From Chromatiales bacterium (GTDB taxonomy: Bacteria; Pseudomonadota; Gammaproteobacteria; CAMYNG01), in the NCBI GenBank assembly GCA_027021685.1, contig JALUTW010000512.1, forward strand, positions 1-5,291: DNA of 5,291 nucleotides, written 5' to 3'. The position numbers and the translations under genes were made by a program. Below are positions 4,735 to 5,291 of the stretch, one piece after another (position 1 is the stretch's first letter; every line of letters starts with the position of its first letter). Below the pieces are notes generated by a model. It searched no databases. It had not been told where the DNA came from and worked only from the letters and a program-made list of their open reading frames with translations.

Positions 4735-5199
4735 TCAGTCATCCCCGGGCGGCACGTTTCCCGGCCACGCCCGTGATGCCGCTTCCAGGGAAGCGATGCG
4801 CCGCTCGTGATGGAGCAGCCAGTCCGCAAGCCGGTCGAGGCGGCCGGCGGTCTCGTCCAGCTTCTCGCGGACCACCGCCCCCCGAGAGTCCATCGAGGAT
4901 CTCCGCCAGCGCACTCGTGCCGCCTGCTCCCCGCTGCGGATGCGCTCCATCTCGGCGAACACTGCATCGAGCCGGAGGTTGGTCTCGTCGAGCCGATGGG
5001 CCATTTCCTTCAACTCCCGCTCCGCCTGGCGGCCCAGCATATCCAGCAGCTCCAGCTCCTCGGGCGTCATCCCCGTCAGGTACACGTCCACCGCCCGGCG
5101 GATCTCGTGCGCCACCCTGGTCCCCCGCCGCCTGGCCAGTTGCTCCAGCGCCTTCTTCTGAGCCGGGTCAAGACGGATCCGTACAGGCGTCCTCGCCAT
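4735..5199 (-). CDS. Ribbon-helix-helix DNA-binding protein with coiled-coil C-terminus
   Basis: A 154-residue protein. Residues 6-10 (VRIRL) look like the DNA-contacting beta-strand, followed by helix A (DPAQKKALEQLARRRG, 11-26) and helix B (TRVAHEIRRAVDVYLTG, 27-43), the layout of Arc/MetJ/CopG-type repressors that bind DNA as dimers. Residues 46-88 and 108-142 are charged heptad-like helices (ELELLDMLGRQAERELKEM, EKLDETAGRLDRLADWLLH), probably coiled coil for oligomerisation. They are joined by a basic, less regular linker (89-107, including RVRWRR). ATG at 5199-5197 has AGGGAGG (5212-5206) 6 nt upstream and an in-frame TGA just above it, so the start is firm. The ACATGT pair overlapping the leader suggests autoregulation. 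RHH proteins are often antitoxins, but the 460 bases downstream hold no toxin gene; an upstream partner beyond the window is possible. Targets unknown. Confidence 0.8.
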   Translation of the reverse strand: MARTPVRIRLDPAQKKALEQLARRRGTRVAHEIRRAVDVYLTGMTPEELELLDMLGRQAERELKEMAHRLDETNLRLDAVFAEMERIRSGEQAARVRWRRSSMDSRGAVVREKLDETAGRLDRLADWLLHHERRIASLEAASRAWPGNVPPGDD

Positions 5200-5205
5200 G
5201 TTGCG

Positions 5206-5230
5206 CCTCCCTGTAACATGTCAAACATGT
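5206..5230 (-). promoter_or_regulatory. Candidate operator (two ACATGT sites) and ribosome binding site of the RHH gene
   Basis: ACATGT occurs at 5216-5221 and again at 5225-5230, separated by CAA. Because ACATGT is itself a palindrome, the pair is both a direct repeat (9-bp period) and an inverted repeat. It ends 4 nt upstream of the AGGGAGG ribosome binding site (5212-5206). Small paired repeats beside their own gene are typical operators for ribbon-helix-helix repressors, so autoregulation is a reasonable inference, not a demonstrated fact. Confidence 0.5.
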
Positions 5231-5291
5231 GCCCAGCGGACTGCACGATCCAGGCACGGTGGCGGCTCAGGTCCCGGCCAGCTCACCTCCC

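Noticed and set aside
5196..5224. Perfect TTGACA (5224-5219) on the minus strand as -35 of the RHH gene
   Set aside because: It arises from the ACATGT-TTG-ACATGT repeat, and a -10 at 17 bp would be a poor ACATGG over the start codon, placing transcription inside the gene.
5267..5291. Possible 3' end of an upstream minus-strand gene (frame ending in TGA at 5269-5267)
   Set aside because: Only eight codons are visible and other frames are also possible, so a gene cannot be supported.

Overview
The window is very GC-rich with strong G/C preference at third codon positions. All supported genes lie on the minus strand, so it is described here from high to low coordinates. The gene types, a ComEA-like secreted helix-hairpin-helix protein, and G/C-rich extragenic hairpin repeats ending in a GTGAGGGG-like tail, suggest a high-GC Gram-negative proteobacterium. 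A gammaproteobacterium of the Chromatiales/Ectothiorhodospiraceae kind is my guess, not a demonstrated assignment.

Region 1 (about 5291-4735): a ribbon-helix-helix DNA-binding protein with a long coiled-coil C-terminus. Directly upstream of its ribosome binding site are two copies of ACATGT spaced by 3 nt, a candidate autoregulatory operator. Region 2 (4734-4123): about 600 bases without a gene, holding three related extragenic hairpin repeats (two in one orientation, one inverted), several other inverted repeats, and the leader of the next gene. Region 3 (4122-3794): a small exported ComEA-type protein closed by a convincing intrinsic terminator.

Region 4 (3793-1): the start of a polysaccharide-precursor operon. 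It contains rmlB (dTDP-glucose 4,6-dehydratase), a bifunctional manC (GDP-mannose synthesis from fructose-6-phosphate or mannose-1-phosphate), a UbiA-family polyprenyl-phosphate phosphoribosyltransferase, and the first 100 residues of a DprE1-like FAD oxidase that runs off the left edge. Junctions are very tight: a 6-nt gap, then 4-nt overlaps TTGA and GTGA, with TTG, ATG, TTG and GTG starts in order.

Together the operon supplies three activated sugars for surface glycans. RmlB makes dTDP-4-keto-6-deoxyglucose (toward rhamnose or amino sugars). ManC makes GDP-mannose. The UbiA/DprE1 pair makes polyprenyl-phospho-ribose and starts its 2-epimerisation to polyprenyl-phospho-arabinofuranose, the pathway best known from mycobacterial cell walls. 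The rest of the pathway, in particular a DprE2-like reductase and an arabinofuranosyltransferase, would be expected beyond position 1. The most interesting points are this lipid-linked arabinose module in a probable Gram-negative sugar cluster, the Fur-like palindrome ahead of rmlB, the phased half-sites ahead of the comEA-like gene, and the operator of the ribbon-helix-helix gene. I saw no tRNA, rRNA, CRISPR array, transposase or phage gene.
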